Origin: Micromonospora sp. WMMD1128 | GTDB lineage: Bacteria > Actinomycetota > Actinomycetes > Mycobacteriales > Micromonosporaceae | DNA length: 64,000 nucleotides | NCBI RefSeq assembly: GCF_027497235.1 | Contig: NZ_CP114902.1 | Location: forward strand, 1,563,501 to 1,627,500 | Reading direction: 5' to 3' | Shown here: positions 43,084 through 51,790 of the stretch, in pieces | Layout of the letters: each line of letters starts with the position of its first letter | Numbering within the stretch: position 1 is the stretch's first letter | Translations under genes and position numbers: made by a program | Notes under the pieces: generated by a model | Database searches by the model: none | Told to the model about the DNA's origin: nothing | The model's input: only the letters and a program-made list of their open reading frames with translations

Positions 43084-44532
43084 ATGGGCGTGACACGCCG
43101 CGCGAAGATCGTCTGCACTCTCGGCCCCGCCACCTCGTCCCCGGAGCGTATCCGCGGGCTCGTCGAGGCCGGCATGAACGTGGCGAGGCTCAACTTCAGC
43201 CACGGCAGTCACGCCGACCACGAGTCGGTCTACCGGATGGTCCGCGAGGCCGCCGAGGCGGCCGGGGCGCCGGTCGCCGTGCTCGCCGACCTCCAGGGCC
43301 CCAAGATCCGCCTCGGGCGCTTCGCCGACGGGCCGCACGAGTGGCGCACCGGCGACTCCGTGACGATCACCGGCGACGAGATCGTCGGCACCAAGGAGCG
43401 GGTCTCCTGCACCTACCGCAAGCTGCCGCAGGAGGTGAAGCCGGGCGACCGGCTGCTGATCGACGACGGCCGGGTCGCGGTCGAGGTCAGCGACGTCACC
43501 GGCAACGACATCCGCTGTCTGGTCACCGAGGGCGGCCCGGTCTCCAACAACAAGGGCGTCTCGCTGCCGAACGTGGCGGTCAGCGTCCCGGCCATGTCCG
43601 ACAAGGACGCCGAGGACCTGCGCTTCGCCCTCGGCCTCGGCGTCGACCTGGTCGCGCTCTCCTTCGTCCGCTCGCCGGAGGACATCAAGCTCGTCCACGC
43701 GATCATGGACGAGGAGGGCGTCCGCCGCCCGGTCCTGGCCAAGGTCGAGAAGCCGGAGGCGGTCGACCACCTGGAGGCGATCGTGCTCGCCTTCGACGGC
43801 GTCATGGTCGCCCGCGGCGACCTCGGCGTCGAGCTGCCGCTGGACCAGGTCCCGCTGGTGCAGAAGCGCGCCGTGCAGCTCTGCCGGGAGAACGCCAAGC
43901 CGGTCATCGTGGCCACCCAGATGCTCGACTCCATGATCGAGAATTCGCGACCGACCCGCGCCGAGGCCTCCGACGTGGCGAACGCGGTGCTCGACGGCGC
44001 GGACGCGGTGATGCTCTCCGGCGAGACGAGCGTCGGCAAGTACCCGGTGCTCACCGTGAGCACCATGGCCAAGATCATCACCACCACCGAGGCCGGCTCC
44101 ATCGCCGTCCCCCGGCTCCAGCACGACCCGCGTACGCACGGCGGCGCGCTCACCGTCGCCGCGTCGTCGATCGCCCGCGCCATCGGCGCCAAGGCCATGG
44201 TGGCGTTCTCGCAGACCGGCGACACCGTGAAGCGGCTCAGCCGACTGCACTGCGACCTGCCGCTGCTGGCTTTCACCCCGGTCCCGGAGGTGCGCCACCA
44301 GCTCGCGCTCTGCTGGGGCGTGGAGACGTTCCTGATGCCGTTCGTGCAGCACACCGACGACATGTTCCGACAGGTCGACCAGGCGCTCCTCGGCCTCGAC
44401 CGGGCCAACCCGGGCGACTACGTGGTGATCGTGGCCGGCAGCCCGCCCGGCACCCCCGGCTCCACCAACACGCTGCGCGTACACCAGCTCGGTTCGCTCG
44501 TCGACGCCGCGTCGGCGCGCGCGCTCCAGTGA
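43084..44532 (+). CDS. pyk: Pyruvate kinase
   Basis: Transfers phosphate from phosphoenolpyruvate to ADP in the last step of glycolysis. The 482-aa protein begins RAKIVCTLGPATSS and has GMNVARLNFSHG, LADLQGPKIRLG, the active-site VLAKVEKPEAVDHL and VMVARGDLGVELP (metal ligands), and NAVLDGADAVMLSGETSVGKYP. Length and the C-terminal allosteric domain are normal. GGAGAG precedes the ATG. In M. tuberculosis pyk is also followed by tesB; here 101 bp of repeat sequence separates them. Confidence 0.96.
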   Translation: MGVTRRAKIVCTLGPATSSPERIRGLVEAGMNVARLNFSHGSHADHESVYRMVREAAEAAGAPVAVLADLQGPKIRLGRFADGPHEWRTGDSVTITGDEIVGTKERVSCTYRKLPQEVKPGDRLLIDDGRVAVEVSDVTGNDIRCLVTEGGPVSNNKGVSLPNVAVSVPAMSDKDAEDLRFALGLGVDLVALSFVRSPEDIKLVHAIMDEEGVRRPVLAKVEKPEAVDHLEAIVLAFDGVMVARGDLGVELPLDQVPLVQKRAVQLCRENAKPVIVATQMLDSMIENSRPTRAEASDVANAVLDGADAVMLSGETSVGKYPVLTVSTMAKIITTTEAGSIAVPRLQHDPRTHGGALTVAASSIARAIGAKAMVAFSQTGDTVKRLSRLHCDLPLLAFTPVPEVRHQLALCWGVETFLMPFVQHTDDMFRQVDQALLGLDRANPGDYVVIVAGSPPGTPGSTNTLRVHQLGSLVDAASARALQ

Positions 44533-44637
44533 GCCCGCTCGGCGGGCCCCGCGGTCACGGACGGAGGTTGCATGGTGAGCGCGAGGAGTGAGCCGGTTGT
44601 GCGGGCCACGCGGTCGCGAACGAAGGCCAACCAGTGA
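44529..44637 (+). repeat. Diverged copies of the 62-bp mini-ORF repeat between pyk and tesB
   Basis: A mini-ORF from GTG 44575 encodes 20 residues beginning VSARSEPVVRA, matching the MSARSEPVLRA of the array at 31871, and its TGA overlaps the tesB GTG (GTGA). A second relic from GTG 44529 overlaps the pyk stop in the same way and also runs 20 codons. The gap is thus filled with the same kind of stop-start overlapping element. Confidence 0.8.
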
Positions 44638-45518
44638 GTGACGCTCCGGCGGCGACCGGGCAGGCCGCCGTCGACCAGCTCCTCGAGGTGCTGGACCTGG
44701 CGCCGACCGGCGACATGACCTTCCGCGGGATGAGCCCGCCGGTGGGCCCGCAGCGGGTCTACGGCGGGCAGGTCGCCGGGCAGGCGCTGGTGGCGGCCGG
44801 CCGCACGGTCGACCCGGAGCGGGCCGTGCACTCGCTGCACGGCTACTTCGTGCGGCCCGGCGACCCGGCCGAGCCGATCGACTACCAGGTGGAGAACGTC
44901 CGGGACGGCCGCTCCTTCTCGGTGCGCCGCTCGGTGGCGTTGCAGCACGACAAGCCGATCTTCTTCATGTCGGCCTCGTTCCAGCGGCGGGAGGAGGGGC
45001 TGGACCACCACGCCCCGGTCCCGCCCGACGTGCCCGGCCCGGACGACGTACCGACCATGGCCGACCGGCTCTCCCGCTACCCGGAGCGGCTCGGCATCTG
45101 GGGTCAGATCCCGCGTCCGATCGACGTCCGCTACGTCGGCGAGCCCGGCTGGGTCCGCCCCGGCGACCGTCCCGCCGAGCCGCACCAGCGGGTCTGGATG
45201 CGCATCGACGGCAAGCTTCCCGACGATCCGCTGCTGCACGCGTGCGCGCTGACGTACGCCTCCGACCTGACGCTGCTGGACTCGGTGCTGTCGGTCCACG
45301 GCGAGGTGTGGGGGCCCGGTGGCGTGGTCGGCGCGAGCCTGGACCACGCGCTCTGGTTCCACCGGTCGTTCCGGGCCGACGAGTGGTTCCTCTACGACTG
45401 CTGGAGCCCGTCCGCCTCGGGTGCCCGGGGCCTGGCCACCGGCCGGATGTTCACCACAAGGGGCAACCACATCGCCAGCGCCGTCCAGGAGGGCCTGCTG
45501 CGCCGCGTCGGCGCCTGA
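44634..45518 (+). CDS. tesB: Acyl-CoA thioesterase II
   Basis: Hydrolyses fatty acyl-CoA to free acid and CoA. The 294-aa protein has the double hot-dog layout: RVYGGQVAGQALVAAGRTV, HSLHGYFVRPGDPAEPIDYQVENVRDGRSFSVRRSVALQ, and in the second half LTYASDLTLLDSVL and SLDHALWFHRSFRADEWFLYDC (catalytic Asp, Thr and Gln region). Synteny with M. tuberculosis tesB1 after pykA supports the name. The GTG start overlaps the stop of the repeat mini-ORF. A GGGGCCCC repeat begins at its stop codon. Confidence 0.93.
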   Translation: MSDAPAATGQAAVDQLLEVLDLAPTGDMTFRGMSPPVGPQRVYGGQVAGQALVAAGRTVDPERAVHSLHGYFVRPGDPAEPIDYQVENVRDGRSFSVRRSVALQHDKPIFFMSASFQRREEGLDHHAPVPPDVPGPDDVPTMADRLSRYPERLGIWGQIPRPIDVRYVGEPGWVRPGDRPAEPHQRVWMRIDGKLPDDPLLHACALTYASDLTLLDSVLSVHGEVWGPGGVVGASLDHALWFHRSFRADEWFLYDCWSPSASGARGLATGRMFTTRGNHIASAVQEGLLRRVGA

Positions 45519-45577
45519 GGTGCAAGGCGGGGCCCCCTCTTAACGCCTCCGGTAGAGGCGGGGCCCCTTTTTAACAC
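45517..45577. repeat. GGGGCCCC double-palindrome repeat, copy 3 (after tesB)
   Basis: GAGGTGCAAGGCGGGGCCCC at the tesB stop, then TTAACGCCTCCGGTAGAGGCGGGGCCCC and TTTTTAACAC. The second half ends in a five-T run, which strengthens the terminator reading. Confidence 0.8.
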
Positions 45578-45647
45578 GTACGGCGGCGGCCGGGTCCCGC
45601 TCAACGTCCGGTCGCGGGTCGGGGGACCGGTCGGCTGAGCAGGCGAC

Positions 45648-45653
45648 TAACCT
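45648..45653 (+). promoter_or_regulatory. Probable -10 element (TAACCT) of the leaderless Rrf2 gene
   Basis: TAACCT is followed by TGCCGGC and the ATG at 45661; there is no ribosome site between them. Confidence 0.42.
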
Positions 45654-45660
45654 TGCCGGC

Positions 45661-46131
45661 ATGCGTCTCTCCGCCCGGGTCGACTATGCCCTCCGTGCGG
45701 CTGCCGAGCTGGCCTCGGTCGCCGAGGGCACGACCTCCGGGCGGAGCCGGCCGGTGACCGCCGAACAGATCGCCCGGTCACAGGACATCCCGCCGAAGTT
45801 TCTTGAGAGCATCCTGCTCCAACTGCGCCGGGGCGGCGTCGTGCACGCCCAGCGTGGCCCCGAGGGCGGCTACTGGCTGGCCCGCCCGGCCGCGGAGATA
45901 TCCCTGGCCGAGGTGATCCGGGTGATCGACGGGCCGCTCGCGCACGTCCGCGGGCAACGCCCGGAGCAGCTCGGCTACCAGGGCGCGGCCCGCGCCTTGC
46001 AGGACGTGTGGATCGCGTTGCGGGCCAGTGAGCGGGAGATTCTGGAGCTGGTCACCATCGCCGACGTGGCCGCCGGGCAGCTGCCGGGCCGGGTGAACGA
46101 GCTGGCCGCCGACCCGCGCGCCTGGAGCTGA
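45661..46131 (+). CDS. Rrf2-family transcriptional regulator (no cysteines)
   Basis: A 156-aa regulator. MRLSARVDYALRAAAELA is the usual N-terminus and AEQIARSQDIPPKFLESILLQLRRGGVVHAQRGPEGGYWLARP is the winged helix with its wing. It contains no cysteine at all, so it cannot hold the Fe-S cluster used by IscR, NsrR or RsrR; it is more like CymR/cysteine-type regulators. It is 121 bp upstream of a TSUP exporter gene with a palindrome in front. It probably regulates that gene and may sense a sulfur metabolite. Confidence 0.87.
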   Translation: MRLSARVDYALRAAAELASVAEGTTSGRSRPVTAEQIARSQDIPPKFLESILLQLRRGGVVHAQRGPEGGYWLARPAAEISLAEVIRVIDGPLAHVRGQRPEQLGYQGAARALQDVWIALRASEREILELVTIADVAAGQLPGRVNELAADPRAWS

Positions 46132-46209
46132 CGACTCTCCGACGGGCCGTCCGGCGCGTCTCACCAACCGGATGGGGGACTTGACCGAGGACGCCTCCGT
46201 GCCGCATTG

Positions 46210-46222
46210 TCGACCAAGTCGA
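46210..46222. promoter_or_regulatory. Palindrome TCGAC-CAA-GTCGA before the exporter gene
   Basis: A perfect 5-3-5 palindrome within TTGTCGACCAAGTCGATAGG, 31 bp before the chosen TSUP start. It is a plausible Rrf2 operator because the regulator gene is adjacent. Confidence 0.5.
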
Positions 46223-46252
46223 TAGGAGATGCCGAAAAGTCAGGGGGCGCTC

Positions 46253-47353
46253 GTGCGCAAGCTGTTGGTCCTCGCCCTCGTCGGGCTCGCCGCGCAACTG
46301 GTCGACGGCGCGCTCGGCATGGCCTACGGGTTGACCTCCTCGACCCTGCTCCTCTTCGCCGGTGTCGCGCCGGCCGCCGCGTCCGCCTCGGTGCACCTCG
46401 CCGAGATCGGCACCACACTCGCCGCCGGCGTGGCCCACTGGCGCTTCGGCAACGTCGACTGGAAGGTGGTCGCCCGGATCGCGCTGCCCGGCGCGCTCGG
46501 CGCGTTCGCCGGGGCCACGTTCCTCAGCTCCATCTCCACCGAGTCGGCCGCCCCGTGGATGGCCGCGATCCTGTTCACCCTCGGCGCGTACCTGCTGGTC
46601 CGTTTCTCCCGGCCGCTGCGGGCCAACCGCGCCGCCGGCCGGCTGCGCAGTCGCTTCCTCGCCCCGCTCGGCCTGGTCGCCGGCTTCGTCGACGCCACCG
46701 GCGGCGGCGGATGGGGTCCGGTCGCCACGCCGGCCCTGCTGGTCTCCGGGCGGATGGAACCCCGCAAGGTCATCGGCTCGGTGGACACCTCCGAGTTCGT
46801 GGTCGCCGGCGCGGCCAGCCTCGGCTTCCTGATCGGCCTCGGGTCCGACGGCTTCCTGCTGCCCACCGTGGCCGCGCTCCTGATCGGCGGCCTGATCGCG
46901 GCGCCGATCGCGGCCTGGCTGGTCCGCATCGTGCCGGCCCAGGTGCTCGGCGCCGTCATCGGCGGCGTGATCGTGCTGACCAACGCCCGTACCCTGCTGC
47001 GCGCCGGCGACCTCGGCGGCCCGGTGCCGGCCCTGGTCTACGCCGTGCTCGGCGCGGGCTGGCTGGCCGCCGTGGTGCTGGCGGTGCGGGCCCTGCGCCG
47101 CGTCCGCCGGGCACGGGCCACGGTCGAGGCGGCGCTCGCCGCCACTCCGGCCGACGCCGTCGTGTCCGACGCCGCGGGGTCCGACACCGTCGTCCCGGGG
47201 TCCGCCGCGGGCGCGGCGCCGATTGCCGAGGCGGCGGATCCGGCGGTCGCGGCGGTGGATCCGGCGGTCGAGGCCGCTCCGGCCGTTGCCGCCGCCGCCC
47301 CGGCCGTCGAGGCCGAGCCGTCCCGGCGGCTTGCCGCCGCCGTCGAGGGCTGA
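46253..47353 (+). CDS. TSUP-family (TauE/SafE-like) anion exporter
   Basis: A 366-aa membrane protein with about eight hydrophobic segments in two halves. VDGALGMAYGLTSSTLLLFAGVAPAAASASVHLAEIGTTLAAG and LGLVAGFVDATGGGGWGPVATPALL are the paired TSUP repeats. These proteins export sulfite, sulfoacetate or related anions. The Rrf2 regulator upstream supports a sulfur link. GTG 46253 has a GGGGG ribosome site; ATG 46229 has AGGAG directly against it, which is too close. The C-terminal ~80 residues are a disordered Ala/Pro/Val-rich tail. Confidence 0.85.
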   Translation: MRKLLVLALVGLAAQLVDGALGMAYGLTSSTLLLFAGVAPAAASASVHLAEIGTTLAAGVAHWRFGNVDWKVVARIALPGALGAFAGATFLSSISTESAAPWMAAILFTLGAYLLVRFSRPLRANRAAGRLRSRFLAPLGLVAGFVDATGGGGWGPVATPALLVSGRMEPRKVIGSVDTSEFVVAGAASLGFLIGLGSDGFLLPTVAALLIGGLIAAPIAAWLVRIVPAQVLGAVIGGVIVLTNARTLLRAGDLGGPVPALVYAVLGAGWLAAVVLAVRALRRVRRARATVEAALAATPADAVVSDAAGSDTVVPGSAAGAAPIAEAADPAVAAVDPAVEAAPAVAAAAPAVEAEPSRRLAAAVEG

Positions 47354-47480
47354 GTCTCCACCGGTACGGACGAGCCGCGGGCCGCTCCGGTCCGGCTCCC
47401 CGCCAGGCGTCGCCCACCCTGTGCGTGTGTCCACGCCATCGCGCGCTCGCCGACGCCGCAGGCGTGAGCCGACGCCGGGG

Positions 47481-47541
47481 GTGTTAACCGGGGGCCCTTC
47501 CTCTACCGAAAGCGTTAAGCGGGGCCCCCGCCTTTACCCCC
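47481..47541. repeat. GGGGCCCC double-palindrome repeat, copy 4 (inverted)
   Basis: Runs in the opposite direction from the other three: GTGTTAACCGGGGGCCC, TCTACCGAAAGCGTTAAGCGGGG and CCCCCGCCTTTAC. It lies 128 bp after the TSUP gene and just before the promoter of the lyase gene, insulating the two. Confidence 0.8.
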
Positions 47542-47544
47542 TGC

Positions 47545-47573
47545 TTGTGGGGCGTGGGGTGGTGTCTTAGGCT
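47545..47573 (+). promoter_or_regulatory. Sigma70-type promoter of the rhamnogalacturonan lyase gene
   Basis: TTGTGG (47545-47550) and TAGGCT (47568-47573) are separated by 17 bp, the ideal spacing. The start codon is about 120 bp downstream, so the transcript has a long leader. Confidence 0.5.
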
Positions 47574-47702
47574 GGCGGGGCACGGGAGCTAATTACATGC
47601 GTCGATGTCTGACGTTCCGTCGCGTCAACGCGCGTGCACACTTCCCGCCGGCCCGGGCAGGCCGGCGTCGCCGCGTGCCTGACCTTCGCGAAAGGCAACC
47701 CC

Positions 47703-49982
47703 GTGCACCACACCACCTCACGCCGGATCGCACTGCTCGCCGCGGTCTCGGCGGCCACCCTGACGGCGGGCGCGCTCACCACCATGACGGCCTCGGCCGC
47801 GGCCGCCGCCTGCCGGGTCGACTACCGGGTCACCAACCAGTGGGGCGGCGGCTTCGGCGCCGACGTCACCGTGACCAACCTCGGCGATCCGGTCAACGGC
47901 TGGACGCTCGGTTGGAGCTTCGCCAACGGTCAGCAGGTCGTCCAGGCTTGGAACGCCACGGTCAGCCAGTCCGGCGCCCAGGTCACCGCCCGCGACGCCG
48001 GTTACAACGCCACGATCGGCACCGGTGGCACCGCCAACTTCGGCTTCAACGGCTCGTGGAACAACGCCTCCAACCCGGCCCCGACCACGTTCACGCTCAA
48101 CGGCACCACCTGCACCGGCGCGCCCCCGACCGCGACGCCGACGACGTCCGGTCCGACGACTCCGCCACCCACCACGCCGCCACCGACGGAGCCGCCGCCC
48201 ACCACCACGCCGCCGCCCACCACCCCGCCGGCCGGCGCCAAGCAGATGGAGAAACTCGACCGTGGGCTGGTGAGTGTCCGCTCCGGCAGCGGGAACCTGG
48301 TGTCCTGGCGACTGCTCGGCACCGAGACCTCGGGTGTGTCGTTCAACCTCTACCGGGGCGGCACGAAGGTCAACGGCAGTCCGATCACCGGCGCCACCAG
48401 CTACCTGGACAACGGTGCGTCCGCCGGGTCCGCGTACACCGTGCGGGCTGTGGTGAACGGCGCCGAGCAGGCGGCGTCCGCCCCGGCGTTGCAGTTCGCC
48501 AACGGCTACCTGGACGTCCCGATCCAGGCCCCGCCGGGCGGCACCACGCCGAGCGGCGAGTCCTACAGTTACTCCGCCAACGACGCCAGCGTCGGCGACC
48601 TCGACGGCGACGGCCGCTACGAGTTCGTGCTCAAGTGGGACCCGTCGAACGCCAAGGACAACTCGCAGTCCGGCTACACCGGCAACGTCTACGTCGACGC
48701 GTACACCCTCACCGGCACGCGGCTGTGGCGCATCGACCTGGGCCGCAACATCCGCGCCGGGGCCCACTACACCCAGTTCCAGGTGTACGACTACGACGGC
48801 GACGGCGACGCCGAGGTGGCCATGAAGACCGCCGACGGCTCCCGCTCCGGCACCGGCCAGGTGATCGGCTCCTCCTCGGCCGACTACCGCAACTCCAGCG
48901 GCTACGTGCTCGCCGGCCCGGAATACCTGACCATGTTCGACGGCCGCACCGGCGCGGCGCTGTCCACGGTCAACTACGACCCGCCGCGCGGCACCGTCTC
49001 GTCCTGGGGCGACTCGTACGGCAACCGGGTCGACCGGTTCCTCGCCGGCACCGCCTACCTGGACGGCCAGCGCCCGTCACTGATCATGGCGCGTGGCTAC
49101 TACACCCGGGCGGTGATCGCCGCGTGGGACTTCCGCAACGGGTCGCTGACCAAGCGCTGGACGTTCGACTCCAACTCCTCCGGCAACGGCGCCGCCGCCG
49201 GCCAGGGCAACCACCAGCTCTCCGTGGCCGACGTGGACAACGACGGCCGCCAGGAGATCGTGTACGGGGCGGCCACCATCGACGACAACGGCCGGCTGCT
49301 CTACTCCACCGGCAACGGGCACGGCGACGCGCTGCACGTCGGCGACCTCGATCCGTCCCGTTCCGGCATGGAGGTCTTCAAGGTGGACGAGGACGGCAGC
49401 AAGCCCAGCTCGTGGATGTCCGACGCGCGTACCGGCCAGATCCTCTGGCAGACGTCGCCGAACGGCGACAACGGCCGTGGCGTCTCCGGTGACGTCTGGG
49501 CCGGCAGCCCGGGCGCGGAGTCCTGGTCGTCGGCGGCGGACGGCCTGCTCAACACCCGCGGGCAGAACGTCGGCCGCAAGCCGTCCTCGGCGAACTTCCT
49601 GATCTGGTGGGACGGTGACCCGGTCCGCGAGCTGCTCGACGCCACCAAGATCGACAAGTATGGCACCGGCGGCGAGACCCGGCTGCTCACCGGCAGCAAC
49701 GTCGCGTCCAACAACGGCACCAAGTCCACCCCGGCGCTCTCCGGCGACATCCTCGGCGACTGGCGCGAGGAGGTGGTGTGGCGCACCTCCGACAGCTCCG
49801 CGCTGCGCATCTACAGCACGCCCGTCACCACGGGCCTGCGCCTGCCGACCCTGATGCACGACCCGCAGTATCGGGTGGCCGTCGCCTGGCAGAACACCGC
49901 CTACAACCAGCCGCCGCACCCGAGTTTCTTCCTCGGTGACGGCATGAGCACGCCTGCCGCGCCGAACATCTACCTGCGCTGA
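47703..49982 (+). CDS. Secreted rhamnogalacturonan lyase (PL11) with CBM2
   Basis: A 759-aa exported pectin-degrading enzyme. A signal peptide (IALLAAVSAATLTAGALTTMTASAAAAA) is followed by a family-2 carbohydrate-binding module (CRVDYRVTNQWGGGFGADVTVTNLGDPVNGWTLGWSF...CTG, closed by a Cys pair), a Pro/Thr linker and the catalytic part. The latter has a KQMEKLDRGLVSV start, SVGDLDGDGRYEFVLKWDP and other calcium-type D-x-D-G-D repeats that form a beta propeller. It matches YesW-type lyases that cleave the rhamnose-galacturonate backbone. GAAAGG precedes the GTG. Confidence 0.88.
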   Translation: MHHTTSRRIALLAAVSAATLTAGALTTMTASAAAAACRVDYRVTNQWGGGFGADVTVTNLGDPVNGWTLGWSFANGQQVVQAWNATVSQSGAQVTARDAGYNATIGTGGTANFGFNGSWNNASNPAPTTFTLNGTTCTGAPPTATPTTSGPTTPPPTTPPPTEPPPTTTPPPTTPPAGAKQMEKLDRGLVSVRSGSGNLVSWRLLGTETSGVSFNLYRGGTKVNGSPITGATSYLDNGASAGSAYTVRAVVNGAEQAASAPALQFANGYLDVPIQAPPGGTTPSGESYSYSANDASVGDLDGDGRYEFVLKWDPSNAKDNSQSGYTGNVYVDAYTLTGTRLWRIDLGRNIRAGAHYTQFQVYDYDGDGDAEVAMKTADGSRSGTGQVIGSSSADYRNSSGYVLAGPEYLTMFDGRTGAALSTVNYDPPRGTVSSWGDSYGNRVDRFLAGTAYLDGQRPSLIMARGYYTRAVIAAWDFRNGSLTKRWTFDSNSSGNGAAAGQGNHQLSVADVDNDGRQEIVYGAATIDDNGRLLYSTGNGHGDALHVGDLDPSRSGMEVFKVDEDGSKPSSWMSDARTGQILWQTSPNGDNGRGVSGDVWAGSPGAESWSSAADGLLNTRGQNVGRKPSSANFLIWWDGDPVRELLDATKIDKYGTGGETRLLTGSNVASNNGTKSTPALSGDILGDWREEVVWRTSDSSALRIYSTPVTTGLRLPTLMHDPQYRVAVAWQNTAYNQPPHPSFFLGDGMSTPAAPNIYLR

Positions 49983-49992
49983 GGCGAAAAAG

Positions 49993-50039
49993 GCACCGGG
50001 TCGCCGGCCGCGGAATCCGCTCCGCCGGCGACCCGGTGC
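49993..50039. terminator. Strong hairpin between lyase and LLM genes
   Basis: GCACCGGGTCGCCGGC and its exact reverse complement (16 bp) enclose a 15-base loop, 11 bases after the lyase stop. It lies between convergent genes and probably terminates both. Confidence 0.8.
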
Positions 50040-50151
50040 ACCACACCGCAGCATTCCCGACCCGTCCCGACCGGGAATGCCGTACCACCACCGAGGACTA
50101 AGTTATGCGCCCCACGCGACGCTGCGGTGACGTGGCTATGAAGAGCGTGTT

Positions 50152-51162
50152 TCAGCCGTCCCGGCGCAGGCCGCCGGCGACCTTCTCGGCGATCAACTCG
50201 TACGAGCGGACCCGGTCGGCCACGTCGTAGACCATCGCGGTCAGCATCAACTCGTCCGCGCCGGTGCGCTCCAGCAACTCCCCGAGCTGCCGGGCCACCG
50301 TCTCCGGTGAACCGGTCGCCTGGCCGTCGCGGCGCTGCGCCACGAACTCCCGCTCCAGCTCCGAGTACGGGTAGGCCGCCGCCTCCTCCGGCGTCACCAG
50401 CGGCTCCGGCCGCCCCGAGCGCAGCTTCAGGAACGACAACCCGGCCGGCCCGGCCAGCCACTCCGCCCGCTCGTCGGTCTCCGCGCACACCGCGTTCACC
50501 GCCACCATCGCGTACGGCCGATCCAGCCACCGCGACGGCCGGAAGTGTTGCCGGTAGAGCCGCAACGCCGGGATCGTGTGCTGCGAGCTGAAGTGGTGCG
50601 CGAAGGAGAACGGCAACCCGAGCAGGCCGGCGAGCTGGGCGCTGAACCCGCTCGACCCGAGCAGCCACACCTGCGGCGACTGCCCCCGCCCCGGCGTCGC
50701 CGTGATCGGCGCCGGCTCCTCGCCGCTGAAGTAGTTCATCAGGTCGGCCAGCTCACGCGGGAAGTGCTCGGCGGACAGGCCCTCCATGGTGCGGCGCAGC
50801 GCCAACGCGGTCACCTGGTCGGTGCCGGGCGCCCGCCCGATGCCCAGGTCGATCCGGCCCGGGTGCAGCGCGTCCAGGGTGCCGAACTGCTCCGCCACCA
50901 CCAGCGGCGCGTGGTTGGGCAGCATCACCCCACCGGAACCCAACCGGATCGTGGTGGTGTTGGCGGCCAGGTGCGCCAGCAGCACCGCCGGCGCCGAACT
51001 GGCGATCGCCGGCATGTTGTGGTGCTCGGCCACCCAGAACCGGCGGTAGCCCAGCTCCTCGGTGCGCCGGGCCAGCTCGGTGGTGTGCCGCAGCGCCTCA
51101 CCGGCACTGCCGGTCGCGGCCACCGGGGCAAGGTCAAGAACAGACATCGGTACGTCGATCAC
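50152..51162 (-). CDS. LLM-class flavin-dependent oxidoreductase
   Basis: A 336-aa luciferase-like monooxygenase of the group without an F420 name tag in sequence. [14 protein letters not shown] start (here [10 protein letters not shown]), [82 protein letters not shown] and [15 protein letters not shown] are all family blocks. The substrate is unknown; FMN or F420 could be the cofactor. GTG 51162 is preferred; TTG 51174 and ATG 51147 are alternatives. Confidence 0.87.
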   Translation of the reverse strand: MIDVPMSVLDLAPVAATGSAGEALRHTTELARRTEELGYRRFWVAEHHNMPAIASSAPAVLLAHLAANTTTIRLGSGGVMLPNHAPLVVAEQFGTLDALHPGRIDLGIGRAPGTDQVTALALRRTMEGLSAEHFPRELADLMNYFSGEEPAPITATPGRGQSPQVWLLGSSGFSAQLAGLLGLPFSFAHHFSSQHTIPALRLYRQHFRPSRWLDRPYAMVAVNAVCAETDERAEWLAGPAGLSFLKLRSGRPEPLVTPEEAAAYPYSELEREFVAQRRDGQATGSPETVARQLGELLERTGADELMLTAMVYDVADRVRSYELIAEKVAGGLRRDG

Positions 51163-51208
51163 GCCCTGGTGCAACCCGCCACCTGCCGGAATTGTTCCGT
51201 CGGGTGGG

Positions 51209-51688
51209 TCAGCCCATACCCCGGGCCTGCTCGAAGATGAGGCTGGTCTGGGTGTGCTGGACCGCCGGATCCACCGCCAGATGGTCGAGCACGAAGTCCC
51301 GCAGCGCGTCCCCGGACGCCGCCCGCACGTGCAACACGTAGTCCTCCGCGCCCGCCACGTGGAACACCGACACCACCCCCGGCAGCCGCACCGACCGGGC
51401 CCGGAACGCGTCCACCGCGGCCCGTTCGTGCGCGGTCAGCCGCACCGACACCAGCGCCTGCAACGGCAACCCCACCGCCGCCGGATCCACGTCGGCGTGG
51501 AACCCGCGGATCGCCCCGCACTCACGCAAGGCCCGGGTCCGGGTCAGGCACGTCGACGGGGCCACCCCCACCCGCTCGGCGAGCGCGTTGTTCGGCAGCC
51601 GGCCGTCCGCGGTCAGCTCGGTCAGGATCGCGCGGTCCACGTCGTCCAGCCCGGAGAACTGCCGTACATCATTCGGTGCGAGAGGCAT
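51209..51688 (-). CDS. Lrp/AsnC-family transcriptional regulator
   Basis: A 159-aa regulator. [50 protein letters not shown] is the AsnC-type helix-turn-helix and the rest is the RAM ligand domain ([27 protein letters not shown]). It binds amino acids in known members. It is divergent from a trans-sulfuration PLP enzyme 102 bp away, its likely target, suggesting control by methionine, cysteine or a related amino acid. GGAGGA precedes the ATG. Confidence 0.9.
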   Translation of the reverse strand: MPLAPNDVRQFSGLDDVDRAILTELTADGRLPNNALAERVGVAPSTCLTRTRALRECGAIRGFHADVDPAAVGLPLQALVSVRLTAHERAAVDAFRARSVRLPGVVSVFHVAGAEDYVLHVRAASGDALRDFVLDHLAVDPAVQHTQTSLIFEQARGMG

Positions 51689-51790
51689 GCCGCCATCCTC
51701 CACCGAAGATGCGTACGGCGAAAGCATGATCACCAGAATCTTGTTCGTTTCTCTTGCCCTTCGGTGTGAGGATGTTCGACGCTTCCGGGC

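Noticed and set aside
47574..47702. A riboswitch in the long leader of the lyase gene
   Set aside because: I saw only a GC-rich hairpin and no conserved riboswitch core.
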